Assembly (NCBI GenBank): GCA_016871355.1
Contig: VFZC01000009.1
Coordinates: 31,471-95,470, forward strand
Direction of reading: 5' to 3'
DNA from: Actinomycetota bacterium
GTDB taxonomy: Bacteria; Actinomycetota; Acidimicrobiia; Acidimicrobiales; Ilumatobacteraceae
Length of the DNA stretch: 64,000 nucleotides
Within the stretch, counting starts at the first letter, position 1. Each line of letters opens with the position of its first letter. This document shows positions 1-8,771 of this stretch, in pieces. The position numbers and the translations under genes are program-made. A model generated the notes under the pieces. That model was not told the DNA's origin. It did not search any database and saw nothing but the letters and a program-made list of their open reading frames with translations.

Positions 1-1
1 C

Positions 2-1237
2 TACAAGCCATCGCATCAACACGTGTTCGACGCGATTCGGGCGTTGCTGTCGGGTGGTCAGCCGGTCGACGCCGTCACCGTGGCCGACGAACTGCGTCGG
101 GTGGGTTTGCTCGACGAGATCGGCGGCCTCGACTTCCTGCTCCATCTGCAGAACACCACACCGGTCATCGGCAACGTGGGTCGCTACGCGAAGATCGTCA
201 TGGACACCTCGGCCCTGCGCCGACTCATCGGTGTGGCGAGCGAAATCGCCGAAATCGCGTACTCCGAACCCGATGACGTGGCCAAGGCGCTCGACCACGC
301 CGAGTCGAAGGTGTTCGAGGTGGCTGACGAGCGTGTCACCGATTCGGTGGCCGAAATCAAGGACGTTCTGCGCACCACCACCGACGAACTCGAACGCCGT
401 TACACCGAGAAGGCCAGCATCACCGGCACCGCCACCGGCTTTCACGATCTCGACGCTTTGTTGCTCGGCTTGCAGCCGGCGTCGCTCATCATCGTGGGTG
501 CGCGTCCATCGATGGGCAAGTCGGCGTTCGCTCTCAACATCGCCACCTACGTGGCCCGCAACACGCGCCAACCCGTGCTGGTGTTCTCACTCGAAATGAG
601 CCACAGCGAATTGGCGCAGCGAATCCTCTCGGCCGAGGCGCGCGTCGACACGCGCAAACTCCGTACCGGCAACCTCACCGGCAACGAGTGGAGCGACGTC
701 AACAACGCCGTCGGTCGACTCGAAGTTCCGTTGTTCCTCGACGACAACCCGGCCGTGACAGTGATGGAGATTCGCGCCAAGGCTCGCCGACTCAAGGCTC
801 GTTACGGATCGCTCGGTCTGATCGTCATCGACTACTTGCAGCTCATGAGCGGTGCTGCGCGCGCCGAGAACCGTCAGTTGGAAGTGAGCGAGATCAGCCG
901 AAACCTGAAGGTGTTGGCCCGTGAAATGAACGTGCCGATCATGGCCCTCAGTCAGTTGAGCCGCCGTCTGGAAGAGCGCGCCGACAAGCGACCGGTGCTG
1001 GCCGACCTTCGTGAATCGGGTTCACTCGAACAGGACGCCGACGTCGTGATGTTCATCCATCGCGAAGAAGTAGCCAAACACGGAGCGGTCGACCCGGCCC
1101 TGAAGGGCATGGCCGATCTCATCGTGGCCAAACACCGTGCCGGTGCTCTCGACAACATCAAGTTGGTGTTCCAGGGCGAGCACACGCTCTTCCGGAACGC
1201 GGCCCGCGGTGTGGGCCAACGCGTCGTCGAATCCTGA
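2..1237 (+). CDS. dnaB: Replicative DNA helicase DnaB (5' end cut by window)
   Basis: Hexameric 5'-3' helicase that unwinds DNA at the replication fork and works with primase. The reading frame is open from base 2 (Y-K-P-S-H-Q-H), matching the conserved part of the DnaB N-terminal domain, so the true start lies upstream of the window. The C-terminal RecA-like domain is complete: Walker A GARPSMGKSAF, Walker B-like LIVIDYLQLM, and the DLRESGSLEQDADVVMF motif near the end. No intein is visible in the part present. It ends one base before the convergent VOC gene, with no room for a separate terminator. Confidence 0.97.
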   Translation, partial: YKPSHQHVFDAIRALLSGGQPVDAVTVADELRRVGLLDEIGGLDFLLHLQNTTPVIGNVGRYAKIVMDTSALRRLIGVASEIAEIAYSEPDDVAKALDHAESKVFEVADERVTDSVAEIKDVLRTTTDELERRYTEKASITGTATGFHDLDALLLGLQPASLIIVGARPSMGKSAFALNIATYVARNTRQPVLVFSLEMSHSELAQRILSAEARVDTRKLRTGNLTGNEWSDVNNAVGRLEVPLFLDDNPAVTVMEIRAKARRLKARYGSLGLIVIDYLQLMSGAARAENRQLEVSEISRNLKVLAREMNVPIMALSQLSRRLEERADKRPVLADLRESGSLEQDADVVMFIHREEVAKHGAVDPALKGMADLIVAKHRAGALDNIKLVFQGEHTLFRNAARGVGQRVVES

Positions 1238-1795
1238 TCAGCTCGACGGCAGCAGAATCGCGTCACCTTCGGGTTGCCAGATCTTGGCGCCGAAAGCCTT
1301 CCCCATCTCGGGCTGCGGATTCATGAGGAGTTCCATCGCGTGCTTCTTCTCGTCGTCGGTGAAGTCGCGCACGGTGTGACAGAACTCGACGGTGTTGCCC
1401 TCGGGATCGCGGATGTAGATCGAGTGGCAGAACTCGTGATCGACCTCGAGCACCGTGAAGCCGCAGTCGCGCCAGCGCTCACGATGGCGATCGAAGTCGT
1501 CGCGCGTGGGTGCATCGAAGGCGAGGTGATTGGCCCACCAGGGCAGACCGGCACTCTTGTTGAGATTGGTGCCGAATTCGGTGCCGATCGATTCGTCGTG
1601 GATCTCCCAGAACGCGATCATTCCCTGCTCACCGGACGGCGACGTTCCGGTGGAGTAGAAGAAGTGCTTGCTCCAGCCACCTTCCGGGGTCGGTGCGGTC
1701 ACGGTCTTCACGAGTTCGAAACCCATGACCCGGGTGTAGAAGTCGTAGTTGGCAGCCGTGTCATGAATGGCGATGGCGACGTGGTGGAAACCCAT
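1238..1795 (-). CDS. VOC (glyoxalase/dioxygenase fold) protein
   Basis: A 185-residue protein of the vicinal oxygen chelate fold. The N-terminal FHHVAIAIHD and the C-terminal FCHSIYIRDPEGNTVEFCH are the usual paired beta-alpha-beta-beta-beta elements, with His and Glu as likely metal ligands. The family includes glyoxalase I, extradiol dioxygenases and resistance proteins, and the sequence does not decide which. The start is the ATG at 1795, because the family begins right at MGFHHVA. An upstream in-frame extension has no family resemblance. The gene is convergent with dnaB. Confidence 0.85.
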   Translation of the reverse strand: MGFHHVAIAIHDTAANYDFYTRVMGFELVKTVTAPTPEGGWSKHFFYSTGTSPSGEQGMIAFWEIHDESIGTEFGTNLNKSAGLPWWANHLAFDAPTRDDFDRHRERWRDCGFTVLEVDHEFCHSIYIRDPEGNTVEFCHTVRDFTDDEKKHAMELLMNPQPEMGKAFGAKIWQPEGDAILLPSS

Positions 1796-1879
1796 GATCG
1801 CAGTCTTACCGATTCCCGTGTCGTTTTCCGCACGCGGACAGCCCACGCGGCCGGGGTTCGACACTGGCAGAATGAAGCG

Positions 1880-2086
1880 ATGTTCCTCGGCGAAGACCTT
1901 CTGGCCTGGCTGGTGCTGGCTCTCGGCGGCGCATTGTTCGCCGGCAACATGCTGGCCGTCGTGAAACCGCCGCCGGCCAGCAAGGAAGGTGACCTTCCGC
2001 GTGCTCCGGTGGTGCGCAGCGTGGGCATGGCGTTGGTCGGTTTGGTGGCAGCCATCTGGTCGCTGGCTTCGTTGATCTCGGGGTGA
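1880..2086 (+). CDS. Small two-helix membrane protein
   Basis: A 68-residue protein with two predicted membrane segments, about residues 5-27 and 47-66, joined by a polar Pro/Lys loop (PPPASKEG). I do not recognise the family. It is divergent from the VOC gene. It ends 6 bases before the HD-domain hydrolase gene, which suggests cotranscription. The ATG at 1880 is chosen because the first hydrophobic segment follows it directly; frame usage further upstream does not look coding. Confidence 0.6.
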   Translation: MFLGEDLLAWLVLALGGALFAGNMLAVVKPPPASKEGDLPRAPVVRSVGMALVGLVAAIWSLASLISG

Positions 2087-2092
2087 TGCGTC

Positions 2093-2689
2093 GTGAGTGA
2101 CGAACGGTTGAGCCAGCAACTCGAGTTCTTGCTCGAGATCGATCGCCTGAAGCAGGTCGAACGTCAGACCCACATCACGGGTGGCTCGCGGCGCGAGAAC
2201 ACGGCCGAACATTCGTGGCACCTCGCGATGTATGCGCTGGTGTTGGCCGAATGGAGCAACGCCGATGTCGATCTGTTCCACGTGCTGGCGTTGTGTTTGG
2301 TGCACGACATCGTCGAGATCGACGCCGGCGACACCTTCGCCTACGACACCACGGGCTACGCCGACAAGGAAGATCGCGAGCGCCAAGCCGCCGAGCGGCT
2401 GTTCGGCCTCTTACCGTCCGATCAAGCCGAGTATTTCTGGCGGCTGTGGGAGGAGTACGAGGCACAGGAGACGGCTGAGAGTCGATTCGCCAATGCGGTC
2501 GATCGTCTGCAACCTGCGATGCTCAACCATCAGGCTGGTGACGAGTCGCCGTGGAAGCGTCACGGCGTGACGGTCCCCCAAGCCGTGAAGCGACTCTCGC
2601 CCATCGGCGACGGTGCCGACGCGCTGTGGGCTCACACTCAGCAGATCATCCGTGACGCCCACGAGCGTGGGCATCTGCGGGCCGAGTGA
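2093..2689 (+). CDS. HD-domain phosphohydrolase, YfbR/HDDC2-like
   Basis: A 198-residue metal-dependent phosphohydrolase. It has the HD signature: ENTAEHSWH, then LCLVHDIVEIDAGD, and a later Asp in NAVDRLQPAML. This pattern is typical of 5'-deoxynucleotidases (YfbR, HDDC2), which remove phosphate from dNMPs. The start is the GTG at 2093, six bases after the stop of the small membrane gene. Length agrees with the family. It ends one base before rmuC, which is convergent. The exact substrate is inferred from the family only. Confidence 0.85.
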   Translation: MSDERLSQQLEFLLEIDRLKQVERQTHITGGSRRENTAEHSWHLAMYALVLAEWSNADVDLFHVLALCLVHDIVEIDAGDTFAYDTTGYADKEDRERQAAERLFGLLPSDQAEYFWRLWEEYEAQETAESRFANAVDRLQPAMLNHQAGDESPWKRHGVTVPQAVKRLSPIGDGADALWAHTQQIIRDAHERGHLRAE

Positions 2690-3733
2690 TCAGTCGTCCC
2701 AAGAGACTGATCTATTGGTCTCGGCGATCTCTTTCGTGTCGGCAAGCTCTTTGTTGGATTGAACACCGAGCTCCCGCATTCGGCGAGCTTGCGGTTTGAC
2801 GTTTCTTTCGAGTGAGCCGGCCGCCTTGTTGAAGTTGTCGATTGCAGACGAGAGACCGGTGCCAACCTTGTTGAAGTGATCAACGAACGTTGCGATACGG
2901 TCCGATAACTCCGCTGCTTCCTTTGCGATATGAGCGGCGTTCTCGGCTTGTGCCACTTGTTTCCATCCGTACTCAACCGATCTCAACATCGCTAGCAAAG
3001 TCATCGGTGTCGCCAACAAGATTCGCGACCGGATTGCGAACTCGGAGAGATCAGGTTTCGCAGTGAGGGCGGTCGCCAAAATGCCTTCCGTTGGCACGAA
3101 GAGAACCACGAAGTCAACGGCCCCCTCCACAAAGCGCGAATAATCCTTGTTGGCCAACTTCACGATGTGACTTTTCAAGGCCTCAGCCTGAGTCGCCGCG
3201 GCGTTGGGAGAGTTTTCGAAGTCGATCTTCGGAGCTTTGGCGTCTACGACGATCTTCCGCCCGTTGGGAAGATGAACGATGAGATCAGGACGCAGCTTTC
3301 CTTCGTCGCCAGACACTGTGTCTTGGTCGACCCACGAAATGTTTTCGGTGAGACCGGCGAGTTCGACGGTGCGCTGGAGCTGGAGTTCACCCCAGTCGCC
3401 AGCTACGCCGGTTCCTTGAAGGGCCGTGGAAATCTGAATGGTCGCTTCACTCAATTTGTTGCCCTGGTCGAAGAGCTGTTTGTTCTGCTCGCTGACCCGT
3501 TGGAGTTCACCCAGAAGCTTCGTTTGGTCTCCCGTGGCCTTGATTTGAGTTTCAGCAATGTCTTTCTTGATCGACGCGATCTGCTCACGAACCGGGGCCA
3601 GCAACGTCTCTGGGTCGAGAAGTGGTTGAGGGGCAGGGATTTGAATCGGCGGTGTCTGGCGTGATCGAGAAAGATTGATCAAGCCGAGAGCACCGATCAG
3701 AACGATGGCAACGATGAGAAGGACAGTATTCAT
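2690..3733 (-). CDS. rmuC: DNA recombination protein RmuC
   Basis: A 347-residue RmuC-family protein, linked in other bacteria to limiting DNA inversions and rearrangements. One N-terminal membrane anchor (MNTVLLIVAIVLIGALGLI) is followed by a coiled-coil stretch (about residues 55-100). The conserved nuclease-like core then follows, including LRPDLIVHLPNGRKIVVDAKAP and FVVLFVPTEG. The start is the ATG at 3733, giving the anchor at the N-terminus; a longer frame upstream runs into low-complexity sequence. Its coding sequence looks less GC-rich than its neighbours. Confidence 0.92.
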   Translation of the reverse strand: MNTVLLIVAIVLIGALGLINLSRSRQTPPIQIPAPQPLLDPETLLAPVREQIASIKKDIAETQIKATGDQTKLLGELQRVSEQNKQLFDQGNKLSEATIQISTALQGTGVAGDWGELQLQRTVELAGLTENISWVDQDTVSGDEGKLRPDLIVHLPNGRKIVVDAKAPKIDFENSPNAAATQAEALKSHIVKLANKDYSRFVEGAVDFVVLFVPTEGILATALTAKPDLSEFAIRSRILLATPMTLLAMLRSVEYGWKQVAQAENAAHIAKEAAELSDRIATFVDHFNKVGTGLSSAIDNFNKAAGSLERNVKPQARRMRELGVQSNKELADTKEIAETNRSVSWDD

Positions 3734-3767
3734 GATGGGTGAACGCTCCGAGGGCGGTGAAGTGTGC

Positions 3768-4499
3768 TCATGACGGACGAATTCCTTCGGCGGCGATGAC
3801 CGAGCCGTCGACAACGGTGAGCAGATACGGGCCGTCGAGAATGACGACATCGTCGGATTCGGGAACCGCTTGCGTGCTCGGACCATCGGCGAGCAACTGC
3901 CAGAACCGCTCGGGTTGTAGTGAAGCCGATCCGGGATGGTCGGCGCGGCGGGCGTCCGCGCGAACCGACGTGAAGATCATGGTGCTCACGTACGCGGGGT
4001 AGGTGGGGCCGTCGGGCGACCCGATTCGCCAGGCGATGTATTCGCCGTCGTCGTCGAAGGCCCCGTGAACGAACCCGAGGTAGAACCCGTCGGGCAGGTC
4101 ACCGTCGATGCGACCGGTGGACGCGGCCGAGGCGGGGAGCGGTGCGAAGGACGCGGGTGCATCGGGTGGATCGACCGGTGTGAAGTCGGGCAATTGCGAC
4201 TCGTCGGTGAGGTCGCCGATTTGCTCGTCGGAGATGGTGATGGGCGGAGCGACCGAGCCGATGGTGACGGGAGCAGCAGCGGCGTCGGTCGTGCCGGGGG
4301 CTGGAGTGACGGCGGAGGGGAGCGTCGTGGCGACCGTGGTGGCGGGAGCACGATCGGAACGTTCGGACACCACCAGGAGACCGCCCACACCGAGAGCACC
4401 CAAGAGCAGAAGGATGACGGGAAGTTGTGAGGAGGCGCCGCGGCGCGACGAAGCCGATCGCTTCTTCGCACGCGACTTCTTCTTCGCCCGGGTGACCAC
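3768..4499 (-). CDS. Hypothetical single-pass membrane protein
   Basis: A 243-residue protein that starts with a very basic cytosolic tail (K, R and S-rich, residues 1-25). One membrane segment (about 27-46) and a long Ala/Thr/Pro-rich linker follow, then a globular extracytoplasmic domain from about residue 110 (DGFYLGFVHGAFDDDGEYIAWRIG region). No family recognised. The start is a GTG at 4499. The gap to rmuC downstream is 34 bases, so the two may share a transcript. The layout suggests an anchored exported domain of unknown role. Confidence 0.75.
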   Translation of the reverse strand: MVTRAKKKSRAKKRSASSRRGASSQLPVILLLLGALGVGGLLVVSERSDRAPATTVATTLPSAVTPAPGTTDAAAAPVTIGSVAPPITISDEQIGDLTDESQLPDFTPVDPPDAPASFAPLPASAASTGRIDGDLPDGFYLGFVHGAFDDDGEYIAWRIGSPDGPTYPAYVSTMIFTSVRADARRADHPGSASLQPERFWQLLADGPSTQAVPESDDVVILDGPYLLTVVDGSVIAAEGIRPS

Positions 4500-4531
4500 C
4501 GAGTCAGTTTGTCAGAAGGGCGTCGCGCGGG

Positions 4532-5458
4532 TCAGAGCTTGCGGAGTCGAACATCGCTCACCCGGTGGTCGCGGCCCTTTCGCAGGATGAGCGAGGCGCG
4601 GTCGCGGGTCGGTTCGATGTTCTCGCGGAGGTTGAGACCGTTGATCTCTTTCCAGATGAACCGGGCGGTGGCCACGGCTTCCTCTTGTGTGAGATGGGCG
4701 TAGTGGCGAAAGAAGCTGTTGGGGTCCTGGAAGACCGAGTCGCGCAGCGAGAGAAATCGCTCCACGTACCACGCCTCGATGTCGGACTCCTCGGCGTCGA
4801 TGTAGATGGAGAAGTCGAAGTAGTCGCTCACGAACTCGGTGGCGTCGGATCCGGGAGCACCAACCTGGAGAACGTTGAGACCTTCGAGGATCAGGATGTC
4901 GGGTTGACACACGGTGACCCGATCGCCATCGACGATGTCGTAGACGACGTGGCTGTACACCGGAGCCTCCACCGAGGCGCGACCACTCTTAAGTTCACGC
5001 AGGAAGCGAAGCAACTCGCGCGTGTCGTAACTCTCGGGGAACCCCTTGCGGTTCATGATGCCGCGCTCTTCGAGCACCCGATTGGGATGTAAGAAACCAT
5101 CGGTGGTGATGAGGTCAACCTTCGGGTGGTCGGGCCAACGGGCGAGAAGCGCCTGGAGGATGCGGGCGAAGGTGCTCTTGCCGACGGCCACGCTTCCGGC
5201 CACGCCGATCACGTACGGAACCTTGGCGGCCAGCGTTCCGAGGAACGTGGCCGACACCTTGTGCAGGTTCTGCGTGGCCGACACGTAGAGATTGAGAAGT
5301 CGGGTGAGCGGCAGATACACCGCGGCCACTTCGTCGAGATCGATGCGTTCGTTGATGCCGCGCAGATTCCCGAGTTCGGACTCGCGCAGAGTCATCGGTG
5401 TGGCGGCGCGCAAGTCGGCCCACTGGGTCCGGTCGAAAGAGACGTAGCGCTCGCTCAC
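4532..5458 (-). CDS. coaA: Type I pantothenate kinase CoaA
   Basis: A 308-residue kinase that phosphorylates pantothenate, the first step of coenzyme A synthesis. The P-loop is [28 protein letters not shown], the following RKGFPESYD, and [12 protein letters not shown] are characteristic of the bacterial PanK-I family. Length fits the family. The start is a GTG at 5458 with a TAGCGT hexamer 8 bases upstream, as seen for other leaderless-looking genes here. Confidence 0.97.
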   Translation of the reverse strand: MSERYVSFDRTQWADLRAATPMTLRESELGNLRGINERIDLDEVAAVYLPLTRLLNLYVSATQNLHKVSATFLGTLAAKVPYVIGVAGSVAVGKSTFARILQALLARWPDHPKVDLITTDGFLHPNRVLEERGIMNRKGFPESYDTRELLRFLRELKSGRASVEAPVYSHVVYDIVDGDRVTVCQPDILILEGLNVLQVGAPGSDATEFVSDYFDFSIYIDAEESDIEAWYVERFLSLRDSVFQDPNSFFRHYAHLTQEEAVATARFIWKEINGLNLRENIEPTRDRASLILRKGRDHRVSDVRLRKL

Positions 5459-5466
5459 GAACGGTC

Positions 5467-5472
5467 ACGCTA
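5467..5472 (-). promoter_or_regulatory. Candidate -10 element of coaA
   Basis: TAGCGT on the minus strand, 8 bases before the GTG of coaA. It fits the TANNNT pattern seen in front of many genes here. No convincing -35 was found. Confidence 0.4.
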
Positions 5473-5504
5473 CGGGTCGGGCGGGGTCGGCGACGACTCG
5501 CCGA

Positions 5505-6485
5505 TCAGGAAGGATCGCGGGGCGACACGGCCTTCGGGCCGGCGGTGAGCACCTCGACACCCGTGTCGGTCACCAGCACGGTGTGCTCGAACTGGGCGGT
5601 GCGCTTGCCGTCGGCGGTGACCGCCGTCCAATCGTCATCCCACATCTTGTGCTGCCACGTGCCGAGGGTGATCATCGGTTCGATGGTGAACACCATCCCG
5701 GGCTTCATGATCATGTTGTTCCGGGCGTCGTAGTAGTGGAGCACTTGGACGTCGGTGTGGAACTGCTCGCCGATGCCGTGGCCGATGAATGCGCGCACCA
5801 CACCGAGTTTGTGCTTGTTCGCGTGGTCTTCGATCGCCTTGCCGATTTCGGAGAGCGGACGATCGGGCTTGACCGCACCGATTCCCTTCCAGGTGCACTC
5901 TTCGGTCACACGAACGAGCCGACGGTTCTCGTCATCGATATCGCCCACGAAGAACGTGGCGTTGGTGTCGCCATGAACACCATCCACATAACACGTGACG
6001 TCGAGGTTGATGATGTCGCCGTCGTACAGAACGGTGGAGTCGGGAATGCCGTGGCAGATCACTTCGTTGACCGATGTGCACACACTCTTCGGGTATCCGT
6101 GGTAGTTGAGCGGACTCGGATACGCACCACGCTCGATCGTGAGATCGTGGACGAACACGTCGATGTCGTTGGTGGTGATGCCGGGCCGAACGAATTCACC
6201 GGCCAAGCGAAGAATGTCGGCGGCCATCTCGCAGGCCACGCGCATGCGGGCGATCACATCGGGTGACTTGATGCGCGGTTCGTCCCAGCGCGTGACCTTG
6301 CCGGTGTCGGCGTACGACGGACGAGCGATGTGCGACGGAACCGAACGCATCGGCGCGATCACACCAGGAGTGATTCGGCCCTCTTGGCCTTTGTGGCAGC
6401 GCTTGTAGCGCCGACCCGAACCACACCAACAGGGGTCGTTCGACTGCGGCAACTGGGCCGGGGGTGTGCGCGAGTCGATGGACAC
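5505..6485 (-). CDS. map: Methionine aminopeptidase with N-terminal SEC-C motif
   Basis: A 326-residue type I methionine aminopeptidase that removes the initiator Met from new proteins. Residues about 15-35 carry a SEC-C zinc motif (NDPCWCGSGRRYKRCH), which in relatives helps binding to the ribosome or protein partners. The catalytic domain follows, with metal-binding residues in DIINLDVT, GVHGDTNATF, FIGHGIGEQFH, FTIEPM and FEHTVLV. The start is the GTG at 6485, preceded by TAGCCT and 6 bases. Actinobacteria often have several Map copies; this is the SEC-C extended form. Confidence 0.96.
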   Translation of the reverse strand: MSIDSRTPPAQLPQSNDPCWCGSGRRYKRCHKGQEGRITPGVIAPMRSVPSHIARPSYADTGKVTRWDEPRIKSPDVIARMRVACEMAADILRLAGEFVRPGITTNDIDVFVHDLTIERGAYPSPLNYHGYPKSVCTSVNEVICHGIPDSTVLYDGDIINLDVTCYVDGVHGDTNATFFVGDIDDENRRLVRVTEECTWKGIGAVKPDRPLSEIGKAIEDHANKHKLGVVRAFIGHGIGEQFHTDVQVLHYYDARNNMIMKPGMVFTIEPMITLGTWQHKMWDDDWTAVTADGKRTAQFEHTVLVTDTGVEVLTAGPKAVSPRDPS

Positions 6486-6825
6486 GCGGTCAGGCTACCG
6501 GTGGGTCGAACGGCCTATCGAACGTCAAGCGGCGGTACTCGTGGTGCGAGCGGCCCTCCTCATGGCCGAGATGTGCCAGCAGATCGGAGACGTGGCCGGC
6601 GTGTACTGGGCGACCGCGAAGGGGCTGCTCGCCATTCCTGGTCATGACGAACTCTTGGCCATTCGGATGAGAACCCACGCCGACCTCGGCGACATGTCGG
6701 CGGTGCGCGCCGAATGGGATGCCTACTGCCGACTGTTGGCCGCCGATGACTGGAACGGCGCCGAGCCGTCACCGAAGCTGGTGGAATTGTGGCGCCGACT
6801 GAACGGCTTCAGTGTGGCGCGTTGA
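6466..6825 (+). CDS. Stand-alone BTAD/TPR-like domain protein
   Basis: Up to 119 residues. From about residue 28 (AALLMAEMCQQIGDVAGVYW) to PSPKLVELWRRL the sequence resembles the bacterial transcriptional activator domain, a TPR-like helical domain normally found behind a SARP-type DNA-binding domain. No DNA-binding domain is present here. The start is unsettled: ATG at 6466 or 6478 would overlap or crowd the divergent map start, while GTG at 6541 would keep just the domain. It may be a short stand-alone protein or the remnant of a larger regulator. Confidence 0.5.
   Translation: MRESMDTRSGYRWVERPIERQAAVLVVRAALLMAEMCQQIGDVAGVYWATAKGLLAIPGHDELLAIRMRTHADLGDMSAVRAEWDAYCRLLAADDWNGAEPSPKLVELWRRLNGFSVAR
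6492..6497 (-). promoter_or_regulatory. Candidate -10 element of map
   Basis: TAGCCT on the minus strand, 6 bases before the GTG of map. The same hexamer and spacing precede the genes at 12351 and 46205. It lies inside the possible 5' end of the divergent BTAD-like gene. Confidence 0.45.
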
Positions 6826-7140
6826 TCAGCGCCCGAATTGCAGGACCGCGACCATCGACGCGTTGATGATGCTGAAGATCGTGGTCATCTGAATGAGCTG
6901 AGTCCGCATGAGTGAGTGGGTCTCGGCACGCAAGACGGCCATTTCTTGGCGGACGAGTGCGAATTCCGTTTTCATCTCGGAACGAAACTCGGCCATTTCG
7001 ACCTTCAGATCGCTCTTCGTGACGATGTCGGTCCAGTTGTACGGCGGGAGTGCTTCCATCAGCCGAGCCGCCGGTTCGTCGCCGATGTGCTGAGCCAGCG
7101 ACGCTCGCAGTTGGAAGCGCATGTCTTCATACCCACTCAT
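6826..7140 (-). CDS. Coiled-coil protein with C-terminal membrane segment
   Basis: A 104-residue protein. The middle (KSDLKVEMAEFRSEMKTEFA and following residues, about 45-80) has heptad spacing typical of a coiled coil. The C-terminus (TTIFSIINASMVAVLQF) is a probable membrane anchor. The layout resembles the DUF1640/Bdr-like group, but I cannot assign a function. The ATG at 7140 is chosen because GAGGAG lies 6 bases upstream, the clearest ribosome site in this part of the window. It abuts the stop of the BTAD-like gene. Confidence 0.75.
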   Translation of the reverse strand: MSGYEDMRFQLRASLAQHIGDEPAARLMEALPPYNWTDIVTKSDLKVEMAEFRSEMKTEFALVRQEMAVLRAETHSLMRTQLIQMTTIFSIINASMVAVLQFGR

Positions 7141-7379
7141 TGTTTCTCCTCGGGTGTTCGGGTTCAAGTGGGATGAGTGGGGGATTGAGACCCCGGAGAT
7201 GGCGGTGCCGGCGGAGGAGGAGACTCCGTCACGCCGGCACTCAGCCGCCACGTCGGCCACGAGCGAGGGGGTCGTGTGGTGATGACGCAGAGTCGGATCG
7301 CGCTGGGTGCAATCCGTATGTGGCAATCGGGACGTTACGCCGAGGATGCGGTTCTGGCTAGGGGCTTCTTCCCGGACCG

Positions 7380-8759
7380 CTAACGGTCTGAGGGCGCGAC
7401 CGTGAGACCGAGGGCCCGCATGGCGTCGCGAAGATTCGCGACTCGTTCGACGCCGATCGACACGTCGACATCAGGCGACTTGGCTGGAACGATGGCACGC
7501 GTGAAACCGAGTCGAGCCGCCTCGGCCAGTCGACGCGATGCGTGAGGTACTTGGCGGATCTCGCCGCCGAGACCCACTTCCCCGAATGCCACCACGTGTG
7601 GAGGCAGTGGGGTGTTGGCCAGGGCCGAGAGAATCGCCAGGCACAAACCGAGGTCGGCTCCGGGTTCGGTGATGCGCACACCACCCACCACCGAGGCGTA
7701 CACATCGCGCTTACCCACCGGGCTCTTAGTGCGTTGGTCGAGTACCGCGAGCAACATGGCCAGCCGGCCGGGGTCGAGGCCCTGCGCACTGCGCCGCGGC
7801 GGGGCTTCACCTTTCACTTCGTTGACGAGCACTTGCACTTCGACCATGAGTGGGCGCTGACCTTCGAGGGTCGGAACGACCACACTGCCGGCGATACCGG
7901 TTTGTCGGTCGGCCAGGAACAGCGCACTCGGATCGGGGACACCGTGCAGACCAGCCTCGATCATCTCGAACAATCCGAGTTCGGTGGTGGGGCCGAAGCG
8001 ATGTTTCGACGCACGCAGCAATCGCAGCGCATGGTGCCGTTCGCCTTCGAACTGCAGCACCGTGTCGACCACGTGCTCGAGGACTCGCGGTCCGGCCAGG
8101 CCGCCTTCTTTGGTGACGTGACCGACCAGGATGACCGGAACGTTGCGGCGCTTGGCTTCCATCACCAACTTGTGCGCGCAACCGCGTACTTGCACCACGC
8201 TGCCGGGAGCCGAACCGAGTTCGGGATCGACGAGTGTTTGGATGCTGTCGATGATCACGAGTTCGGGCTGGAGTTCGTCGAGTGCGGCCAGCACGTGGGG
8301 GAGAACGGTTTCGGCCAACAACCACAACTCGGGTCGAACCGCGCCGAGGCGTTCGGCGCGAAGTCGCACTTGTTGCGCACTCTCTTCGGCCGACACGTAC
8401 AAGGTGCGACCGGGCCAGGCCGCGAGTGCCTGCAGCAGCAGTGTGCTCTTGCCGACACCGGGTTCACCACCGAGAAGCGTGACCGAACCCGGAACGAGCC
8501 CGCCACCGAGCACCCGATCGAGTTCGGGAATCCCCGTCGAACGAGGTGACCCGTGGGAAACGTCGACGTCGCCGATGCGTTGGGCCGGACTCGCAGCGAG
8601 CAGTGCGACACCAGCCGCCAGCGATGAGATGTCGTTGGCCGGGTCTTCGACGTCTTCGACCAAGGTGTTCCAGGCACCGCACGATGTGCAACGGCCGGCC
8701 CACTTCGGAAACGACGCCCCGCAATCGGAGCAGTTGTAGACGAGTTTGAGGCGGGCCAT
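7380..8759 (-). CDS. radA: DNA repair protein RadA
   Basis: A 459-residue RecA-like ATPase involved in branch migration and processing of recombination intermediates. It has an N-terminal C4 zinc finger (CSDCGASFPKWAGRCTSC), Walker A GGEPGVGKSTLLLQ, and a C-terminal Lon-like domain (GLDPGRLAMLLAVLDQR onward). The signature usually written KNRFG reads KHRFG here. The ATG at 8759 is preceded by TAGGTT and 6 bases, so the transcript may be leaderless. Confidence 0.97.
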   Translation of the reverse strand: MARLKLVYNCSDCGASFPKWAGRCTSCGAWNTLVEDVEDPANDISSLAAGVALLAASPAQRIGDVDVSHGSPRSTGIPELDRVLGGGLVPGSVTLLGGEPGVGKSTLLLQALAAWPGRTLYVSAEESAQQVRLRAERLGAVRPELWLLAETVLPHVLAALDELQPELVIIDSIQTLVDPELGSAPGSVVQVRGCAHKLVMEAKRRNVPVILVGHVTKEGGLAGPRVLEHVVDTVLQFEGERHHALRLLRASKHRFGPTTELGLFEMIEAGLHGVPDPSALFLADRQTGIAGSVVVPTLEGQRPLMVEVQVLVNEVKGEAPPRRSAQGLDPGRLAMLLAVLDQRTKSPVGKRDVYASVVGGVRITEPGADLGLCLAILSALANTPLPPHVVAFGEVGLGGEIRQVPHASRRLAEAARLGFTRAIVPAKSPDVDVSIGVERVANLRDAMRALGLTVAPSDR

Positions 8760-8765
8760 ACCGAG

Positions 8766-8771
8766 AACCTA
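8766..8771 (-). promoter_or_regulatory. Candidate -10 element of radA
   Basis: TAGGTT on the minus strand, 6 bases before the radA ATG. It matches the window-wide TANNNT-N6-start pattern. Confidence 0.4.
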
